Assembly: GCF_005144715.1 (NCBI RefSeq)
Contig: NZ_SWKR01000002.1
Location: 1,664,227-1,728,226, forward strand
Source: Sphingomonas baiyangensis
GTDB lineage: Bacteria; Pseudomonadota; Alphaproteobacteria; Sphingomonadales; Sphingomonadaceae
Direction: 5' to 3'
Length of the DNA stretch: 64,000 nt
A model generated the notes under the pieces. It was not told the origin of the DNA, ran no database searches, and saw nothing but the letters and a program-made list of their open reading frames with translations. A program made the translations under genes and the position numbers. Below, in pieces: positions 40,937-51,477 of the stretch (position 1 is the first letter of the stretch; each line of letters opens with the position of its first letter).

Positions 40937-43900
40937 ATGTTCTCCGGCCTGAAATTCCTGGACCATCCGGGCGAAATGGCCGGCCGAATCCGCGACATGA
41001 ACTGGACGGGCCATCCGCTAGGACCACCCGAAGGCTGGCCACAGGCGCTGCGCTTCGCGCTCAACCTCGCGCTCGCATCGAGCTTTCCGATGGCGGTCTA
41101 TTGGGGGCCGCAGCTCCACCTTTTCTACAACGATGCGTGGCGCTTCATTCCCGCCGATCGCCACCCCTGGGCGCTGGGGCGGCCCGGCCGCGAGGTGTGG
41201 GCCGATATCTGGGACGTGGTGGGGCCGCAGTTCGACGCCGCGATGCGCGACGGCACGCCGTTCGCGAGCTTCGACCAGTTGCTGATGATGGAGCGCGACG
41301 GCACGCCCACCGAAACCTACTGGAATTATTCGGGCACGCCGATCCGCGATGAATATGGAACGGTCGTCGGCATCCTCAATCAGGGCAACGAGACGACGCG
41401 GCTGGTGCTTGCAGAGCGCGACCGGCGCGCCGAGAGCGAGCGGCTGCGCGAACTGTTCCAGCAGTCGCCGGGCGCGGTAGCGCTGCTCACCGGCCCCGAG
41501 CACGTGCTCGAGCTGGCCAACGACACCTATCTGCAACTAGTGGGGCGGCGCGACATCGTCGGCCAGCCGATCGCCGTGGCGCTGCCCGAAGTCGTGGCGC
41601 AGGGCTTTGTCGATCTGCTCGACAATGTCCGTTCCACCGGCAAGACCTATCGCGCCTGGGCCGCGCCGATCATGCTCGCGCGCGCGGGCGACGGCGTGCT
41701 CGAGGAGCGGCTGCTCGATTACGTCTACCAACCGATCCGTGACGCCTCGGGCGCGGTACAGTCGATCTTCGTCGAAGCCAATGACGTCACCGAGCAGGCG
41801 GTTGCCGAGCGGGCGCTGCGCGAAAGCGAGGCGCGGCTGCAACTGGCGCTCCAGGCGTCGCAGGGCGTCGGCATCTGGGACTGGGACGTGGTGAACGACC
41901 GCGTCACCGCCGATGCGGGCTTCGCGCGGCTCTACGGCACGCCCGAGGATGCCGCCGTGCAGGGCGCGCCGATCACGAACTTCTTCAACGCCATCCATCC
42001 CGACGACGCCGAGCGCGTACGTGCGGCGATCGACCACACACTGCTGACGGGCGATGCATTTGCTGAGGAATATCGGCTGGTGCAGCCCGACGGATCGGTA
42101 CGCTGGGTTGCGGCACAGGGCCGCGCGATGCGCGACGAACATGGCGCGATGGCGCGCTTCCCCGGCGTGACCTTCGACATCACCAACCGCAAGCAGGCCG
42201 AGGACGCGGCGCGCGCGGCGGCCGAGGAACTGCGCGCCGCCACCGAGACGCAGGCGTTTGTCTATTCGCTCGCCGAGCGTCAGCGCGCGCTCGAGACGCC
42301 GCAGGCGATCATGCGCTTCACTGCCGCTGCGCTCGGACGCCGGCTCGATGTCGATCGCGTCGGCTTCTACCGCGTATCGGGCGACCGCGTCGAATATGGT
42401 CCTTGCTGGACGGGCGGCGCATTGCCGCCGATGCGCGGATCGCGTGCGGTGGACGAGATCGGCGAGGCGCATGTGGCGCGCTACCGCAGCGGACGCACGC
42501 TGGTATTTGCCGATGCCCGGCGCGACCCGACATTCGCGGGATCGTCGATTGCGACCGTCACGACTTCGGGCATCGGCGTACCGCTGCTGCGCGGCGGCGA
42601 ATGGGTCGCGTCGATGTACGTCAATCACGGCACTGCGCGCGACTGGTCGGACGAGGAAGTCTCGTTCGTCGAGGCGGTGGCCGAAATCTCGTGGGACGCC
42701 GTCGAGCGCGTGGTCGCGACTGCGGCGCTGCGCGAAAGCGAGGCCAAGTTCCGCGCGATCGCCAACTCGATCGACCATATGGTCTGGTCGGCGCGCGCCG
42801 ATGGGCGGTTCGACTATTTCAACGATCGCTGGATGACCTTCGTCGGCCCGCTCGACCTGCCGCGCGAGGGCGATGGCTGGCTGGGCGCGCTGCACCCCGA
42901 CGATCGCGACGCTGCGCGCGCGGCGTGGCACGCATCGCTCACGACGGGCGCATCGTTCCGCTGCGAATATCGGCTCACCCACGCGCCCAGCCACGGCTAT
43001 CGCTGGGTGCTCGCACAGGCAAAGGCGGTGCGCGAGCCCGATGGCAGCATCAGCCGCTGGTTCGGCACCTGCACCGACATTCAGGAGATCGTCGACGCGC
43101 GCGAAGTGCTGACGCGATCGCGCGAGGAGCTCGAACGCGCCGTCGAGGAGCGGACCGCGCAGCTGATGGCTGCCGAAGAACAGTTGCGCCAAGCGCAGAA
43201 GATGGAAGCCGTCGGCCAGCTGACGGGCGGCATCGCGCATGACTTCAACAACATGCTCGCGGTCGTCATCGGCGCGCTCGACCTGCTCGAGCGGCGGCTG
43301 AAGGCGGGATCGCACGATGTCGACCGCTATGTGCTTGCCGCGCGCGACGGGGCGACGCGTGCCGCGGGGCTTACCCAACGGCTGCTGTCCTTCGCGCGGC
43401 AGACGCCACTGGCGCCACGCCCTGTCGATGCCGACCAGATGGTGCTCGGCATGCTCGATCTGCTCAACCGCACGATCGGCGACCACATCACCGTAAGTAC
43501 CGAGCTGCGCGGCGGCGGCGCCAGCGCGATCGCCGACCCATCGCAGCTAGAGAATGTCGTGCTCAACCTCGCAGTCAACGCGCGCGATGCAATGCCGGGC
43601 GGCGGCACGCTGACGATCCGCACCGCGCGGATCGGCCTCGACGCTCCCGCCGCGGCGCGCTTCGGCATCACGCCCGGCGACTATGTGCGGCTGTCGGTGA
43701 CCGATACGGGTGCGGGCATGTCGCCCGAAGTCGCCGCGCGGGCGTTCGAGCCGTTCTTCACCACCAAGGGCGTCGGCAAGGGGACCGGGCTTGGGCTCAG
43801 TCAGGTTTTCGGCTTCGTGCGCCAGTCGGGCGGACATGTCGAAATCGCCTCGCGACCCGATGAGGGCACCAGCGTGCATGTCTATCTGCCCGCCGGCGGC

Positions 43901-44356
43901 GATCCCGCCATCGCCGATCGCGCAACGCTCGAAGCGGCCGAAGCGCCGCGCGCGCGCGCGGGCGAGACGATCCTCGTGGTCGAGGACGAGGAGCGGCTGC
44001 GCAACTTCTCGGTCGAGGCGCTGCGCGACCTCGGCTATGTCGTGTCGCATGCCGCTACCGGCCGCGCGGCGCTCGAGCTGATCGACGCGGGCCAGCGGCC
44101 GACGCTGCTGTTCACCGATGTGGTCATGCCTGAGATGGCGGGTACGCAGCTGGCGGCCGAGGCGCGCCGCCGCATGCCCGATCTGCCGGTGCTGTTCACC
44201 AGCGGCTATACGCGCGACGTGGCGCCTGCCGACGTCGCCGAGCTGCACGAGGCGCTGCTGCCCAAGCCCTTCGACCTCAATCAGCTGGCCGAGCGCGTGC
44301 GCGCCGCGATCGATGGCGCGGCACATGCGGTGGACGCGGGGCACGGCGCGCGATAG
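40937..44356 (+). CDS. Hybrid sensor histidine kinase, PAS/GAF
   Basis: A 1139-residue soluble hybrid kinase. From N to C: a PAS-like domain (about 20-130, [16 protein letters not shown]), a second and a third PAS (about 175-300, then 310-430), a GAF domain (about 455-600), another PAS (about 610-735), HisKA with the phosphoacceptor His in [13 protein letters not shown], a HATPase domain ([34 protein letters not shown]), and a C-terminal receiver with Asp in [11 protein letters not shown]. No membrane helices, so it senses a cytosolic cue. The first possible start, TTG 40901, is less likely than ATG 40937. The cognate partner is not adjacent. Stimulus unknown. Confidence 0.9.
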   Translation: MFSGLKFLDHPGEMAGRIRDMNWTGHPLGPPEGWPQALRFALNLALASSFPMAVYWGPQLHLFYNDAWRFIPADRHPWALGRPGREVWADIWDVVGPQFDAAMRDGTPFASFDQLLMMERDGTPTETYWNYSGTPIRDEYGTVVGILNQGNETTRLVLAERDRRAESERLRELFQQSPGAVALLTGPEHVLELANDTYLQLVGRRDIVGQPIAVALPEVVAQGFVDLLDNVRSTGKTYRAWAAPIMLARAGDGVLEERLLDYVYQPIRDASGAVQSIFVEANDVTEQAVAERALRESEARLQLALQASQGVGIWDWDVVNDRVTADAGFARLYGTPEDAAVQGAPITNFFNAIHPDDAERVRAAIDHTLLTGDAFAEEYRLVQPDGSVRWVAAQGRAMRDEHGAMARFPGVTFDITNRKQAEDAARAAAEELRAATETQAFVYSLAERQRALETPQAIMRFTAAALGRRLDVDRVGFYRVSGDRVEYGPCWTGGALPPMRGSRAVDEIGEAHVARYRSGRTLVFADARRDPTFAGSSIATVTTSGIGVPLLRGGEWVASMYVNHGTARDWSDEEVSFVEAVAEISWDAVERVVATAALRESEAKFRAIANSIDHMVWSARADGRFDYFNDRWMTFVGPLDLPREGDGWLGALHPDDRDAARAAWHASLTTGASFRCEYRLTHAPSHGYRWVLAQAKAVREPDGSISRWFGTCTDIQEIVDAREVLTRSREELERAVEERTAQLMAAEEQLRQAQKMEAVGQLTGGIAHDFNNMLAVVIGALDLLERRLKAGSHDVDRYVLAARDGATRAAGLTQRLLSFARQTPLAPRPVDADQMVLGMLDLLNRTIGDHITVSTELRGGGASAIADPSQLENVVLNLAVNARDAMPGGGTLTIRTARIGLDAPAAARFGITPGDYVRLSVTDTGAGMSPEVAARAFEPFFTTKGVGKGTGLGLSQVFGFVRQSGGHVEIASRPDEGTSVHVYLPAGGDPAIADRATLEAAEAPRARAGETILVVEDEERLRNFSVEALRDLGYVVSHAATGRAALELIDAGQRPTLLFTDVVMPEMAGTQLAAEARRRMPDLPVLFTSGYTRDVAPADVAELHEALLPKPFDLNQLAERVRAAIDGAAHAVDAGHGAR

Positions 44357-44398
44357 GACGCGCGCGGTTTTCAAACGCGCAGCGAAGGACGCATCGGC

Positions 44399-45688
44399 TT
44401 GGGCAATGTGGCGGTAATCGGCGCACAATGGGGCGACGAAGGCAAGGGCAAGATCGTCGACTGGCTCGCCGAGCGCGCCGATATCGTCGTGCGCTTCCAG
44501 GGCGGCCACAATGCTGGCCACACGCTGGTGGTGGGCGATGCGGTGTACAAGCTGTCGCTGCTGCCCTCGGGCATCGTGCGTGGCACGCCGAGCGTCATCA
44601 GCAACGGCGTGGTGCTCGATCCGTGGGCGCTGCGCGACGAGGTCGAGCGGCTGCGCACGCAGGGCGTGCAGGTCACGCCCGATACGCTGATGATCGCCGA
44701 TACCTGTGCGCTCATCTTGCCGTTCCACCGCGATCTCGACGCGCTGCGCGAGGATGCTTCGGGCGCGGGCAAGATCGGCACGACGCGCCGCGGCATCGGT
44801 CCGGCCTATGAGGACAAGGTGGGCCGCCGCGCGCTGCGCGTATGCGACCTTGCGCATCTCGACGATCTGGGTCCGCAGCTCGATCGCGTCGCGGCACATC
44901 ACGACGCACTGCGCGCGGGCTTCGGCGAAGCGCCCGTCGACCGCTCCGCGCTGATCGACGCATTGCGCGAGATCGCCGGGTTCGTGCTGCCCTTCGCGCA
45001 GCCCGTCTGGCGCATGCTTGGTGAAGCGCGCGCGCGCGGCCGGCGCATCCTGTTCGAGGGCGCGCAGGGCGTGCTGCTCGACATCGATCACGGCACCTAC
45101 CCCTTCGTCACCTCGTCGAACACGATCGCCGGCACTGCGGCGGGCGGATCGGGGTTGGGGCCGGGTGCGGTCGGCTTCGTGCTGGGCATCGCCAAGGCCT
45201 ATACGACGCGCGTCGGCTCGGGCCCCTTCCCCACCGAGCTCGACAACGAGACGGGCGAGCGGCTGGGGACGCGCGGTCGCGAGTTCGGCACCGTCACGGG
45301 GCGCAAGCGCCGCTGCGGCTGGTTCGATGCGGTGCTCGTGCGCCAGTCGGCGGCGGTGAGCGGCATCACCGGCATCGCGCTCACCAAGCTCGACGTGCTC
45401 GACGGCTTCGACGAGGTGCGCATCTGCACCGGCTATCGGCTGGGTGACACGATGCTCGACCATTTCCCCGCGCATGCCGCCGATCAGGCGCGCGTCGAGC
45501 CGGTGTACGAGACGATCGAGGGCTGGCACGAGACGACTGCCGGCGCCCGCAGCTGGGCCGAGCTCCCGGCGCAGGCGATCAAATATATCCGCCGGATCGA
45601 GGAGCTGATCCAGTGCCCTGTGGCGCTGGTGTCGACCAGCCCCGAGCGCGAGGATACGATCCTCGTGCGCGATCCCTTCGTCGATTGA
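44399..45688 (+). CDS. purA: Adenylosuccinate synthetase
   Basis: A 429-residue GTP-dependent enzyme joining IMP and aspartate on the way to [14 protein letters not shown] (8-18, with the catalytic Asp and His-containing GGHNAGHT following), [13 protein letters not shown], and RKRRCGWFD are diagnostic. It starts at TTG, the only codon giving the family N-terminus ([10 protein letters not shown]); GAAGGA lies about 11 bases before it. It follows the hybrid kinase by 42 bases and ends at a strong terminator. Confidence 0.94.
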   Translation: MGNVAVIGAQWGDEGKGKIVDWLAERADIVVRFQGGHNAGHTLVVGDAVYKLSLLPSGIVRGTPSVISNGVVLDPWALRDEVERLRTQGVQVTPDTLMIADTCALILPFHRDLDALREDASGAGKIGTTRRGIGPAYEDKVGRRALRVCDLAHLDDLGPQLDRVAAHHDALRAGFGEAPVDRSALIDALREIAGFVLPFAQPVWRMLGEARARGRRILFEGAQGVLLDIDHGTYPFVTSSNTIAGTAAGGSGLGPGAVGFVLGIAKAYTTRVGSGPFPTELDNETGERLGTRGREFGTVTGRKRRCGWFDAVLVRQSAAVSGITGIALTKLDVLDGFDEVRICTGYRLGDTMLDHFPAHAADQARVEPVYETIEGWHETTAGARSWAELPAQAIKYIRRIEELIQCPVALVSTSPEREDTILVRDPFVD

Positions 45689-45689
45689 C

Positions 45690-45727
45690 AAAAAAAGGGG
45701 CCCGACGTTTCGGTCGGACCCGCTTTT
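45690..45727. terminator. Bidirectional intrinsic terminator
   Basis: GGG-C-CCGAC pairs with GTCGG-A-CCC around GTTTCG (one mismatch). A run of seven or more A's lies on the left and TTTT on the right, so it can stop both purA and the convergent small gene. Confidence 0.88.
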
Positions 45728-45742
45728 GCGAGCCTGATGATA

Positions 45743-46009
45743 TCAGGCGTCGGGGGTCGGTGTCGGCTCGGGTTCGGGCGACGTCTCGGTATTGGTCGTG
45801 TCGGTCGTCGTGTCATCGGGCGTCGGTGCAGTCGAATCCTGCATGCTGTCGGGCGTCGTCTCGGCCGGCACCTGCTGATTGTCCATCGCCTGGTTGACCG
45901 GCGTCTGCTGCGTCGGCGTGGTCGTGTCCTGTGCGGGCGGAACTTCCTGCGCAATCGCGATAGTCGAGCCGGCGATGGCGATAAGTCCTGCAATGATCTT
46001 GGTACGCAT
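45743..46009 (-). CDS. Exported Thr/Pro-rich small protein
   Basis: An 88-residue protein with a signal peptide (about 1-20, STIAIAQ) and a mature part made almost wholly of Thr, Pro, Asp, Glu and Gln (for example PTPDDTTTDTTNTET). It is acidic and certainly disordered. I do not recognise a family. GGAGAACG precedes the ATG. Convergent with purA across a shared terminator. Confidence 0.68.
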   Translation of the reverse strand: MRTKIIAGLIAIAGSTIAIAQEVPPAQDTTTPTQQTPVNQAMDNQQVPAETTPDSMQDSTAPTPDDTTTDTTNTETSPEPEPTPTPDA

Positions 46010-46107
46010 TTTGGCGTTCTCCGGTAGTTGCGACATTGTGTCCGGTGAACGTCTAGTTGGGTATTCGGCCGCAAACGGCAAATCGGTTCGTCGCGCGATT
46101 CGAACGG

Positions 46108-47199
46108 CTACGTGTTCAACTGTGCCGCATTGCCGCCACATTGCGCGCGGTGGAGCAGTTTCTGGTCGGCCAGCACGAGCGCAACCATCGCCTCGACCAC
46201 CGGCACGCCGCGAATCCCCACACAGGGATCGTGACGGCCCTTGGTAGTGATCTCGGCAGCCTCGCCTTCGCGCGTGATCGTTTCGACGGGCGTCAGGATC
46301 GAACTTGTCGGCTTGAAGGCGCAACGCAGGCGAACGGACTGGCCCGTGGCGATACCGCCCGCGATGCCGCCGGCGTGATTGGCCAGAAAGCTCGGCCCGT
46401 CAGTGCCGGGGCGCATCGGATCGGCATTGGCCTCGCCGCTCAGCGCCGCGGCGGCGAAACCGTCGCCGATCTCGACGCCCTTGACCGCGTTGATCGACAT
46501 CACCGCCGCCGCCAGCTCGCTATCGAGCTTGGCGTAAAGCGGCGCCCCCCACCCTGCGGGCACGCCTGTCGCCTCGCACGCTACCACCGCGCCGAGCGAC
46601 GAGCCCGCCTTGCGCGCATCGTCGACCAGCCTCTCCCAGCGCTGCGCGGCGGCGGCGTCGGGGCAGAAGAACGGATTGCGGTCGATCTCGCCGGCATCGA
46701 ACGCGGCATGGTCGATCGTGTCGCCGCCAATCGCCTCGACCCAGGCAGTGATCGTCACTTCGGGGATGACCAGCCGCGCCACCGCGCCTGCCGCCACGCG
46801 ACTGGCCGTCTCGCGCGCCGACGAACGCCCGCCGCCGCGATAGTCGCGAAAGCCATATTTGGCGTCATAAGCATAATCGGCATGGCCGGGGCGATAGGCC
46901 ACGGCGACTTCGGAATAATCCTTCGATCGCTGGTCGACATTCTCGATCATCAGGCTGATCGGCGTGCCCGTGGTCCGCCCTTCGAAAACGCCCGAGAGGA
47001 TGCGCACCGCATCGGGCTCGCGGCGCTGCGTGGTGAAGCGCGAAGTGCCGGGGCGCCGCCGGTCGAGCCAGGGCTGGATGTCGGCCTCGGCAAGCGCTAT
47101 TCCCGGCGGGCACCCGTCAACGACGGCACCGATCGCGGGGCCGTGGCTCTCGCCCCAGGTGGTGAAGCGGAACACCCGGCCGAAGCTGTTCCAGCTCAT
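46108..47199 (-). CDS. aroC: Chorismate synthase
   Basis: A 363-residue FMN-dependent enzyme, last in the shikimate pathway. [18 protein letters not shown] (about 16-33), [20 protein letters not shown] and the [14 protein letters not shown] block, plus the C-terminal [17 protein letters not shown], are all canonical. The ATG overlaps the stop of the GNAT gene (ATGA), so it is translated with it; GGAGGG is upstream. It is the last gene of fabI-GNAT-aroC. Confidence 0.96.
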   Translation of the reverse strand: MSWNSFGRVFRFTTWGESHGPAIGAVVDGCPPGIALAEADIQPWLDRRRPGTSRFTTQRREPDAVRILSGVFEGRTTGTPISLMIENVDQRSKDYSEVAVAYRPGHADYAYDAKYGFRDYRGGGRSSARETASRVAAGAVARLVIPEVTITAWVEAIGGDTIDHAAFDAGEIDRNPFFCPDAAAAQRWERLVDDARKAGSSLGAVVACEATGVPAGWGAPLYAKLDSELAAAVMSINAVKGVEIGDGFAAAALSGEANADPMRPGTDGPSFLANHAGGIAGGIATGQSVRLRCAFKPTSSILTPVETITREGEAAEITTKGRHDPCVGIRGVPVVEAMVALVLADQKLLHRAQCGGNAAQLNT

Positions 47200-47726
47200 G
47201 CGCCCTCCCCCGCTCCCGCCAGCGCCGCGAACGCCCGCGCATGGGCCGCATGGCCGCGTACGCCGCATGGCATACCTGCCGATTGCAGCGGCAGCACCAT
47301 CAGATGCTCGCCGGCATAAGGACTGTCGAACCCCTTGGCCCAGTCGGCGTCATAGCCGAAGCGCCGGTAATAGCCGCGATCGCCCAGCACGAATGCCAGC
47401 ACATAGCCCGCGCGCTCGAGCATATCGTGCCCCGCCGCGATCAGCATCTCGGCGATTCCCTGCCGTCGCCAGCCGGGCAGCGTGGCGACCGGCGCCAGCG
47501 CCACGGCGGCGACCGCGCGACCGTTCACCGCCACGTCCATGCGGCTGAACGCCGCCATGCCGACGACACCGCTCTCGGCTTCGTCATGCGCGACCATCGT
47601 CAGCACCATGTCGCCATCGATGCACAGCCGTTGCACCAGCATCGCCTCGTCGGCAGCGGGGAAGCTCGCGCGCAGCAGCGCATCGATGCCGGGCACGTCG
47701 TCCGGCTGGGCGGGCCGGATTTCCAT
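47196..47726 (-). CDS. GNAT family N-acetyltransferase
   Basis: A 176-residue acetyltransferase. The acetyl-CoA loop is in [17 protein letters not shown] (about 95-111; R/Q-x-x-G-x-A form). The preceding strand LAPVATLP and the later [16 protein letters not shown] resemble the YhbS group. Substrate unknown. It sits between fabI (whose stop codon directly precedes its ATG) and aroC, with overlap on the aroC side. Confidence 0.87.
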   Translation of the reverse strand: MEIRPAQPDDVPGIDALLRASFPAADEAMLVQRLCIDGDMVLTMVAHDEAESGVVGMAAFSRMDVAVNGRAVAAVALAPVATLPGWRRQGIAEMLIAAGHDMLERAGYVLAFVLGDRGYYRRFGYDADWAKGFDSPYAGEHLMVLPLQSAGMPCGVRGHAAHARAFAALAGAGEGA

Positions 47727-48530
47727 TCAGGCCAGCGCGATGTCGGGCGCGTCCTCGGCCTTCATGCCGATGACGTTGTAGCCGGCATCGACATGGTGGA
47801 TCTCGCCCGTCACGCCGCTCGCCAGATCGCTCAGCAAATATAGGCCCGCGCCGCCGACATCGTCGATCGTCACGTTTCGCCGCAGCGGCGAATTGAGCTC
47901 GTTCCACTTGAGGATGTAGCGGAAGTCGCCGATCCCCGATGCCGCCAGCGTCTTGATCGGCCCGGCCGAAATGGCGTTCACGCGGATATTCTCCGGCCCC
48001 ATGTCCATCGCCAGATACTTCACCGATGTATCGAGCGCCGACTTCGCCACGCCCATCACATTGTAGTGCGGCACGACCTTTTCGGAGCCGTAATAGGTGA
48101 GTGTCAGGAGCGCCCCGCCATCGGGCATCATCGCGCGCGCGCGCTGTGCCACGGCGGTGAACGAATAGACGCTGATGTTCATCGTCATCAGGAAATTGTC
48201 GAGGCTGGTGTCGTAATATTTGCCGCGCAGCTCGTTCTTGTCCGAAAAGCCAATCGCGTGGACAACGAAATCGATCGTCTCCCACCGCTCCCTGAGCGTC
48301 GCGAAGGCGGCATCGAGCGACGCCATGTCGCTCACGTCGCATTCGAACAGGAAGTCCTGCCCCAGCTGCTCGGCCAGCGGCTTGACGCGGCGTCCCAGCG
48401 CCTCGCCCTGATAGCTGAACGCCAGTTCGGCGCCGTGTTCGGCGAGCTTCTGCGCTATGCCCCAGGCAAGCGACCGATCATTGGCGAGCCCCATGATGAG
48501 CCCGCGCTTGCCCTGCATCAATCCCGTCAC
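47727..48530 (-). CDS. fabI: Enoyl-[acyl-carrier-protein] reductase FabI
   Basis: A 267-residue NADH-dependent SDR that reduces trans-2-enoyl-ACP in fatty acid elongation; the target of triclosan-like inhibitors. GLANDRSLAWGIAQ holds the cofactor site; the catalytic Tyr and Lys lie in YNVMGVAKSAL, spaced by six residues, and AISAGPIKTLAASGI is the substrate loop. Residues look standard. It overlaps the YihY gene stop by four bases and leads directly into the GNAT gene. Confidence 0.95.
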   Translation of the reverse strand: MTGLMQGKRGLIMGLANDRSLAWGIAQKLAEHGAELAFSYQGEALGRRVKPLAEQLGQDFLFECDVSDMASLDAAFATLRERWETIDFVVHAIGFSDKNELRGKYYDTSLDNFLMTMNISVYSFTAVAQRARAMMPDGGALLTLTYYGSEKVVPHYNVMGVAKSALDTSVKYLAMDMGPENIRVNAISAGPIKTLAASGIGDFRYILKWNELNSPLRRNVTIDDVGGAGLYLLSDLASGVTGEIHHVDAGYNVIGMKAEDAPDIALA

Positions 48531-49486
48531 GACGCCTTGTCCTCCGTCTGGTCGTGGGGCGCCTCTAGCCCGTTTTCAGGAACTTCCGCCAGTGCCGCGT
48601 TCAACTCGGCCCCGATCACCACCCCCAGGCCAATGATGAAGAAGAAGATGAGCGCGATCATCACGCCGGCAAGGCTGCCATAGGTGAGATCATAGTTGCC
48701 GAGTGACCCGAGCGCCACGGGCAGCAGCGCGGTCGTGCCCATCCACCAGATCGTCACCAAAGCGGGGCCGGGCCATTTGGGGCATTTCGACCAGCGCCAC
48801 CGCGCCGGCGTGAGCGAATAGAACAGCATGTAGAGCGCGCCGAACAGCGCCAGCGCCGGCGCAATGCGCGTCAGCGAGACGATCTGCGCGACATCGCCGG
48901 CAAAGGGCAGCAGGCGCACGATGAACGCCTCGACGCCCGCCAGCACGACCGAGAAGCTGAACGCCACCATCACCAGGATGACCGAGGCGATGATGAGCCC
49001 GATCGAGCCCAGCCGATATTCCCAAAACGGCCGCGACATGGTGACGCCGTACGCCTGGCGCAGGATCAGCCGCACCGTCTCGATAAAGCTCGCCGTGGTC
49101 CACAGGCCGACGATCACGCCGAACCAGAGCAGCGAGCCCGAGCGCGCCGCAAGCACATCGGTGATCGGCTTCTGGAGCAGTTCGGCAACGTCGGGCGGCA
49201 CCGTCTGCAAAAAGGCGTTGAGCGCCTGCAATCCGTCGCCGGTGCGGCCGAACAGCCGCGCGATCGAGGCCGCGACGATGAAGAACGGGAACAGCGTCAG
49301 CAGCGAGAGATAGGCGAGGTTTCCAGCATGCGTGAAGCCGTCATTATAGGTGCCGATCGCCACGCGCTTGAGCACCTCGAGCGCGCGATCGCCGATGCCG
49401 AGCTGCGCCAGGCGCCGCCGCATGGGGCTGCGCGCGCGCGCCTCGGGCGTGTGATCCGCCGGCGGCACTGCATCGGGTTCGTCCAC
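48527..49486 (-). CDS. YihY/BrkB-family inner membrane protein
   Basis: A 319-residue UPF0761/YihY protein, formerly annotated ribonuclease BN, with six hydrophobic segments. GNLAYLSLLTLFPFFIVAAS (about 60-78), the conserved PPDVAELLQKPI loop, and GALYMLFYSLTPARWRW with GSYLVTIWW-like turns support the family. Function is unresolved. Its stop overlaps the fabI start (ATGA), so it heads the four-gene run. Confidence 0.87.
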   Translation of the reverse strand: MDEPDAVPPADHTPEARARSPMRRRLAQLGIGDRALEVLKRVAIGTYNDGFTHAGNLAYLSLLTLFPFFIVAASIARLFGRTGDGLQALNAFLQTVPPDVAELLQKPITDVLAARSGSLLWFGVIVGLWTTASFIETVRLILRQAYGVTMSRPFWEYRLGSIGLIIASVILVMVAFSFSVVLAGVEAFIVRLLPFAGDVAQIVSLTRIAPALALFGALYMLFYSLTPARWRWSKCPKWPGPALVTIWWMGTTALLPVALGSLGNYDLTYGSLAGVMIALIFFFIIGLGVVIGAELNAALAEVPENGLEAPHDQTEDKAS

Positions 49487-49495
49487 GCCGTTGCG

Positions 49496-50428
49496 CTATA
49501 CGCCGAGACGCGCGCGCGGATTGGCCTCGCGGCCCGCGGCCCAGCTCTCGACGAAGGCGGCAAGCGCGGGATCGTTCGCGGGCACGTCGACGATCAGTGT
49601 CACCAGTTCGTCGCCGCGTCCGCCATCCTTGCGGTGGAAGCCGCGCCCGCGCACGCGCAGCGTCTTGCCCGAGGTCGAACCGGCGGGCACCTTCAGCTTC
49701 ACCGGCCCGTCGGGCGTGGGTACGCGCACCTCGCCACCCTCGACCGCCTCGACCAGCGTGATCGGCAGGTCGAGGCGGATATCGTCACCGTCGCGCGTGT
49801 AGAAACGGTGCGGCTGAATCTCGATCGTCACGATCGCATCGCCCGCGCCGCCGGGGCCGGGCTGGCCCTTGCCCGCCAGCCGCATCTGCGTGCCGTGCTC
49901 GACACCGGCGGGCAGCTTGAGGTCGATCGTCTTGCCGTCGCCAAGCGTGATGCGCTGGGGACTGAGCGTCGCTGCATCGGGCAGGCTGACCGCCAGGCGA
50001 TAAGCGATGTTCGCGCCCTTGGGCGGCGGCTGGCGACGACCGAAGCCGCCGGCAAAGCCACCGCCGCCGCCACGCGCGCCGAACAGCCCTTCGAAGATGT
50101 CGCCGATATCGCCCTGATCGCCGAAGTCGGGACGGAAGCCACCTGGCCCGCCGCCGCCCCCGGCACCCGCGCCCGGCCCCGCGCCATAGCCGAACGGCGC
50201 GCGCGGATTGCCGTCGCCGTCGATCTCGCCGCGGTCGTAGCGTGCGCGCTTGTTCTTGTCGTTGAGCAGGTCGTAGGCCTGCGTCACCTGGCTGAAGCGC
50301 TCGGCGGCCTTCGGATTGTCCTTGTTGCGATCGGGGTGCAGCTCCTTGGCGAGCTTGCGATACGCCTTCTTGATCTCGTCCTCGCCGGCACCGCGCGCGA
50401 CGCCCAGCGTCTGATAAGGATCGGCCAC
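49496..50428 (-). CDS. DnaJ C-terminal domain protein (CbpA-like)
   Basis: A 310-residue type II Hsp40. The J domain (4-68) has the HPD motif in [12 protein letters not shown] Gly-rich linker ([16 protein letters not shown]) leads to two DnaJ C-terminal beta-domains, with [15 protein letters not shown] and [17 protein letters not shown]. The Cys-rich zinc finger of DnaJ is missing, as in CbpA. It starts at GTG (VADPYQTLG). It would serve DnaK as a co-chaperone; clpB lies 12 kb away in the same window. Confidence 0.9.
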   Translation of the reverse strand: MADPYQTLGVARGAGEDEIKKAYRKLAKELHPDRNKDNPKAAERFSQVTQAYDLLNDKNKRARYDRGEIDGDGNPRAPFGYGAGPGAGAGGGGGPGGFRPDFGDQGDIGDIFEGLFGARGGGGGFAGGFGRRQPPPKGANIAYRLAVSLPDAATLSPQRITLGDGKTIDLKLPAGVEHGTQMRLAGKGQPGPGGAGDAIVTIEIQPHRFYTRDGDDIRLDLPITLVEAVEGGEVRVPTPDGPVKLKVPAGSTSGKTLRVRGRGFHRKDGGRGDELVTLIVDVPANDPALAAFVESWAAGREANPRARLGV

Positions 50429-50489
50429 GTAGTTCCCCGTCGATTGATCGGCCGCCTAGATGGGCGAAGTGCGGTGGTTTCGCAAACGC

Positions 50490-51464
50490 TCAGCCCGCTT
50501 GCGCACGCTTTTCCACCGCGCGGATCATCGCCTCGCTCTCCGCCGCGCGCGTGATCGGCAGCATGTGGCCGGCATCTAGCATGCGAAGATCGGCGCCGGG
50601 GATCGTCGCGGCGGTGGCGCGGCCGTGCAGTTCGGCATCGAGCAGCCGGTCCTGCCGCCCATAGAGGATGCCCACGGGCAGCGCGAGGTCGCGATAGCGC
50701 GGCGCCAGCGCCGTCATCGCGCCGCGCGCGTCGCGCAGGTCTGCCGAGCCCGCACGATAGGCGACGGGACGCATCGACAGCAGCCCGCCGCCGCGCACGC
50801 CGAAATCGGCCGGCACCGGATCGGGACCGAACACTTCGCCCAGCGCACGGTCGCGGCCGAGCATTCCCATCGGCACCGCCAGCGTCCACGAAAGCGCGGC
50901 GCTGACGGGTGGCGGCACCGCGAGCGCTGCGAATACCGCAGGCGGCGTCTCGACCGGCTGCGTCAGCGGCGCGAGCAGCGCTAGCCCCGCAAAGCGGCCC
51001 GGATGATCGAGCGCCGCCGCCAGCGCCACCGCGCCGCCCAGCGAATGGCCGACGAGCAACGGCCGCTCGATCGCCAGCCGATCGGCGAACTTCGCGACGA
51101 GCCTGCCCTGCTCGACGATGCCGGGATGCATGCCGGGCGCACTCTCCGACCAGCCCGACCCCGGCCGGTCGATCGCGATGACGCGGTGGTCCTTCGCCAG
51201 CCGCTCGATCAGCGAGTGCGCGAAATGGTGCAGGTTGCCGAGCAGGCCGTGCACCATCAGGATCGGCGCGCCCGCGCCCTTTTCGACATAGTGGATGCGA
51301 TGGCCGTCGATATCGACGAACGCGCCCGCCGCGGGCACCGCGCGTTCGGCGGCGCGCGCCGCCCAGCCGCTCCACAGCGCCAGCCCCGCGCCCGTGGCGC
51401 CCGCGAGCGCCATCGCGCCCAGCGGCCAGCGGCGGGTCTCGGTGCGGTCGGATTGGTCGGTCAT
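50490..51464 (-). CDS. Alpha/beta hydrolase with N-terminal membrane anchor
   Basis: A 324-residue alpha/beta hydrolase. An N-terminal hydrophobic segment (about 16-36) suggests a membrane anchor or signal. The nucleophile elbow is VGHSLGGAVAL (Ser), the oxyanion loop is MVHGLLGNLHHF, and the catalytic His is in DAGHMLPIT near the end; Asp lies in GRQDRLLD. Ester or haloalkane substrate cannot be told. It starts 13 bases after the ABC transporter, so likely the same transcript. Confidence 0.85.
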   Translation of the reverse strand: MTDQSDRTETRRWPLGAMALAGATGAGLALWSGWAARAAERAVPAAGAFVDIDGHRIHYVEKGAGAPILMVHGLLGNLHHFAHSLIERLAKDHRVIAIDRPGSGWSESAPGMHPGIVEQGRLVAKFADRLAIERPLLVGHSLGGAVALAAALDHPGRFAGLALLAPLTQPVETPPAVFAALAVPPPVSAALSWTLAVPMGMLGRDRALGEVFGPDPVPADFGVRGGGLLSMRPVAYRAGSADLRDARGAMTALAPRYRDLALPVGILYGRQDRLLDAELHGRATAATIPGADLRMLDAGHMLPITRAAESEAMIRAVEKRAQAG

Positions 51465-51477
51465 GCTCGCTATCCCC

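Noticed and set aside
43547..45691. A 714-codon minus-strand open frame
   Set aside because: Antisense to purA and the kinase end; both of those have clear catalytic motifs. Composition is shadow-like.
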